From contig WFXA01000047.1 of NCBI GenBank assembly GCA_015490835.1, forward strand, positions 1-38,321: a stretch of 38,321 nt of DNA, read 5' to 3'. The first letter of the stretch is position 1. Every line of letters starts with the position of its first letter. This stretch comes from Flavobacteriaceae bacterium. GTDB lineage: Bacteria > Bacteroidota > Bacteroidia > Flavobacteriales > Flavobacteriaceae. Below, one piece after another: positions 36,458 to 38,321 of the stretch. The notes beneath the pieces are model-generated. The model was not told the origin of the DNA, ran no database searches, and worked only from the letters and a program-made list of their open reading frames with translations. A program made the position numbers and the translations under genes.

Positions 36458-37814
36458 ATTTTTCGGTTTGACTAATAAAATAGGCTAAATATTGGTCTAA
36501 ATAAGTAGTTAAATAATAAGGTAAATTCATAAGGTAAAAAAGTGTTCCATTTGGAGTTTTATGTTTTTCAATGCTAAAGGCACCGGCATACATTCGCACA
36601 GCATAAGGATGCGGTGCCCGTTCTATAAATTGGTGTAACGAACGTAATTTACCCACTTTACCCGATTTAATTTCGATGGGTACAATTAATCCTTTGTAAG
36701 GATAAACCAAATCTATTTCTGCTTGTGCGTCTTTTTTTTGACGAACCCAAAAATTGGGCTTTTTATACGATTTTTCTTGTAACGAAATGAGTTCTTGTGT
36801 AATAAGATGGGGCAATAATGCTCCTTTATAGCTGTTGCTTAAATCATTAATTTCTAACAATTCGGTCTGTATTCCCAGTGCATAATTCAGCAAACCGGTA
36901 TCTAAAAATTGCAGTCTTGGACTTTTTTTAAAATCTTCAATTAAGGGAAAATCAACAGAGGTGCCCGGATAGATAAGCTGAATAATTTTAGCATCATCTA
37001 ATGCTCTAAAACTCTCGCCAACTTCTCTCGAACGGTAATTACTATTTCCAAATCTTTGAAAAGTAATTCTGGAGTCTAAGTACAGTGGTGCTGTTTTTAA
37101 CAAATGTTTTATTACTTTTTCTTCGGTCCTGTTTTTGGCATATTTAGGTACATCGTCCCGGTAGCTTGTCCAAATGCTTTCGTATATATCGCTTAGTGAG
37201 CTTATGTTTTGCTGATTGGTATATTGTTGTACAATTTCGGGCATGCCGCCAATAAGAGCATACTGATTGAATGCTTTTAGGGCTACAAAATGTACGGATT
37301 TATTTACCGGTATTTCGTTGAGTTTATCCAACAAAACGGTCATGTTATTTGCCAATAAATATTCCTGAAAATTTAAGGGGGCAATATATAGATATTGTAC
37401 CCGACCAACAGGAAAGGATTTTACTTTAGATAATGCATGCTCGAGCAACGACCCTGCCGCAATAACGTGTAATTCCGGAATGTCTTCATAAAAATAACGC
37501 AACATGGCTATTGCTTGGGGGCATTCTTGTATCTCATCTATAAACAATAGCGTATTATTGTTGGCAATGGGTTGTAGCCGGTGTGTAATTAGCAATGCTT
37601 CCAGAAGATTTTTGGCGTTGTTATAATTTGTAAAATAATCGGCATCAGCCTTTTTTTCGAGATTAAGATAGATGTATTGCGAATAATTGTTGGCAAATGT
37701 GTTTACCAGTGTGGTTTTACCTACCTGACGTGCTCCTCTTAAAACCAGTGGCTTTCGGTTGCTTTGGGTTTTCCAGAGATGAAGACTTTTAAGTTGCTTT
37801 CTGTATAATGTCAT
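36450..37814 (-). CDS. AAA_14 ATPase with DUF4143 C-terminus
   Basis: A 454-residue P-loop ATPase of the archaeal-type AAA_14 / DUF4143 family. It has Walker A RGARQVGKTT (residues 26-35), Walker B LLFIDEIQECP and AAGSLLEHAL. The C-terminal DUF4143 domain contains a PD-(D/E)XK-like signature, AEIDLVY followed after a short turn by IEIKSGK. I choose ATG 37814; a GTG at 37829 is in frame, but a -7-like TATCTTTA at 37839-37832 would put the transcription start downstream of it. Members are common, often mobile, and their function is unsettled. The 8-bp overlap with the helicase makes a two-gene unit. Confidence 0.88.
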   Translation of the reverse strand: MTLYRKQLKSLHLWKTQSNRKPLVLRGARQVGKTTLVNTFANNYSQYIYLNLEKKADADYFTNYNNAKNLLEALLITHRLQPIANNNTLLFIDEIQECPQAIAMLRYFYEDIPELHVIAAGSLLEHALSKVKSFPVGRVQYLYIAPLNFQEYLLANNMTVLLDKLNEIPVNKSVHFVALKAFNQYALIGGMPEIVQQYTNQQNISSLSDIYESIWTSYRDDVPKYAKNRTEEKVIKHLLKTAPLYLDSRITFQRFGNSNYRSREVGESFRALDDAKIIQLIYPGTSVDFPLIEDFKKSPRLQFLDTGLLNYALGIQTELLEINDLSNSYKGALLPHLITQELISLQEKSYKKPNFWVRQKKDAQAEIDLVYPYKGLIVPIEIKSGKVGKLRSLHQFIERAPHPYAVRMYAGAFSIEKHKTPNGTLFYLMNLPYYLTTYLDQYLAYFISQTEKYE

Positions 37815-37857
37815 ACCTTGTTTCTGCACCGTAAAGATAACAAAAAATTATTTATTT

Positions 37858-37989
37858 GTAATATATTGGGGGTAAAATAATGGTTATTGTGTAACAAAGC
37901 GATAGTATTTAAGATAGATGAATGTAATGAAGCAATGGTAAATTGCTTTTATTTTTGTAATAAATAATGGGTAAAACTAAAAGCAATGA
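37858..37989. repeat. Degenerate 33-bp tandem repeat, four units
   Basis: Four adjacent 33-base units start at 37858, 37891, 37924 and 37957. Each begins GTAA and has GTA at offset 14 (37872, 37905, 37938, 37971); in three of the four it is (G)GGTAAA. GTAA recurs at 38023, exactly 66 bases on. The first 20 bases are conserved and the rest has diverged (units 1 and 4 share about 20 of 33). It lies upstream of the AAA-DUF4143/helicase pair in the 247-bp spacer before the RM fragment. No ORF is present. Confidence 0.55.
37930..37948. repeat. Small hairpin within the tandem repeat
   Basis: AAGCAAT and ATTGCTT form a 7-bp stem with a five-base loop, followed on the plus strand by a T-rich stretch. 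No plus-strand gene precedes it, so a terminator role is doubtful. Confidence 0.4.
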
Positions 37990-38022
37990 TTTATATTTTT
38001 GTAACGCTATTTTTATTTTTTT

Positions 38023-38050
38023 GTAATAAAAAGACACCTCTTTTTATTAC
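38023..38050 (-). terminator. Perfect 12-bp hairpin after the RM gene
   Basis: GTAATAAAAAGA (38023-38034) and TCTTTTTATTAC (38039-38050) are perfect 12-bp arms around a four-base loop, 12 bases past the stop of the truncated RM gene. On the minus strand it is followed by A rather than T, so it may be a transcript-end stabiliser; the plus-strand side has T before it. Confidence 0.5.
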
Positions 38051-38061
38051 AGAATTGCTCA

Positions 38062-38306
38062 TTAATCTATTTGGTAATTATCGTATTCTTCTTGGGTTAG
38101 AGAGAAATTTGGGTCGATGATTTTGACTTCTTGGTGGGTTAGGTTGTATAATTTATAAATCAAATTATCAATTAAAGAGATATTCTTTTCCGAATTTGAC
38201 TCGTCTTCAATTATTTCATCAACAAGTTTACTTATCTCATTTATTATCCTGCTGTTATTTAATTTAATTGGCAATCTTTTTAAATGTATTCCTTTGATAT
38301 ATGGAA
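38062..38306 (-). CDS. C-terminal end of an Eco57I/TaqI-type restriction-modification protein (cut by window edge)
   Basis: The frame runs to the native end of the sequence with no start codon, so it is the last 80 residues of a larger protein. It reads PYIKGIHLKRLPIKL, then ISKLVDEIIEDESNSEKNIS, then LIDNLIYKLYNLTHQEVKIID. That succession, target-recognition tail plus the IDxLxYxLYxLT signature, is the usual C-terminus of Type IIG / Eco57I-like DNA methyltransferase-nucleases and TaqI-type specificity domains. A TTG at 38274 could be read as a start for a 70-residue protein, but the open frame continues upstream with conserved sequence. It precedes the ATPase and helicase genes on the same strand. 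Confidence 0.72.
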
Positions 38307-38321
38307 CTGTCTCTTATACAC
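38307..38321 (+). other. Tn5/Nextera mosaic-end adapter remnant (artefact)
   Basis: The last 15 bases, CTGTCTCTTATACAC, are identical to the first 15 of the Nextera transposase adapter (reverse complement of the Tn5 mosaic end). They are not native sequence and mark the end of the contig. Confidence 0.93.

Noticed and set aside
37858-38050. CRISPR array
   Set aside because: Units are 33 bp in total with no spacers of constant length and strong divergence, and no cas gene is in the window.
38062-38274. Independent 70-residue small protein
   Set aside because: The frame stays open upstream with RM-type sequence, so it is the tail of a cut gene.
33062-38306. Prophage or integrative element
   Set aside because: No integrase, phage structural gene, or attachment repeat is visible in the window.

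Overview
The window is low-GC, densely coded DNA from a gliding or type IX secretion (T9SS) member of the Bacteroidota, almost certainly Flavobacteriia. This rests on gldKLMN and gldBC, an XrtF exosortase pair, the conserved block miaB / sigma-54 activator / lptE / TPR / secG / groES-groEL, and several promoters of the TTG-N16..20-TAnnTTTG type used in this phylum. It looks like a complete contig rather than a cut-out. The left edge stops inside a GIY-YIG gene. The last 15 bases (38307-38321) match the Tn5/Nextera mosaic-end adapter, so the right edge is an assembly or library boundary.

Layout. Positions 1-260 (minus): truncated GIY-YIG nuclease gene behind an initiator tRNA. 319-3321 (minus): ABC-F ATPase and an FAD-dependent oxidoreductase. 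3333-8033 (minus): gldK-gldL-gldM-gldN, the T9SS core and gliding motor, closed by a strong terminator. 8146-12704 (minus): an arginase-fold protein with a degraded metal site, topA, and a multi-pass membrane protein. 12818-17352 (plus): miaB, sigma-54 activator, lptE, TPR protein, secG, terminator. 17456-17878: a decayed membrane-protein gene. 17980-20082 (plus): groES-groEL behind a near-consensus sigma-54 promoter, then a terminator. 20096-21059 (minus): exosortase XrtF and its partner. 21126-21576: a GAF-domain (free methionine-(R)-sulfoxide reductase type) gene broken by a frameshift and a stop. 21741-28527 (plus): PpiD-like foldase, gldB-gldC-pseudouridine synthase, and a KAS III / methyltransferase / GT2 cassette. 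28600-32274 (minus): M1 metallopeptidase and two small envelope proteins. 32374-33075 (plus): pepE.

33062-38306 (minus) is a different kind of region, which I read as accessory or defence. A PLD-SNF2 helicase fusion lies downstream of, and overlaps, an AAA ATPase with a DUF4143 (PD-(D/E)XK-like) C-terminus. Before them, across a spacer holding a degenerate 33-bp tandem repeat and a perfect 12-bp hairpin, is the C-terminal end of what looks like an Eco57I/TaqI-type restriction-modification protein. The helicase gene overlaps the pepE 3' end by 14 bp, so the core-to-accessory boundary is abrupt.

Functionally, most of the window builds the cell envelope: T9SS/gliding (GldKLMN, GldB, GldC), LPS export (LptE), secretion (SecG), periplasmic folding (PpiD), cytosolic folding (GroESL) and surface-protein processing (XrtF). 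The best leads for something new are the right-end PLD-SNF2 / AAA-DUF4143 / RM module, the sigma-54 link between the activator gene and groESL, and the inactivated-looking arginase fold between topA and gldK.
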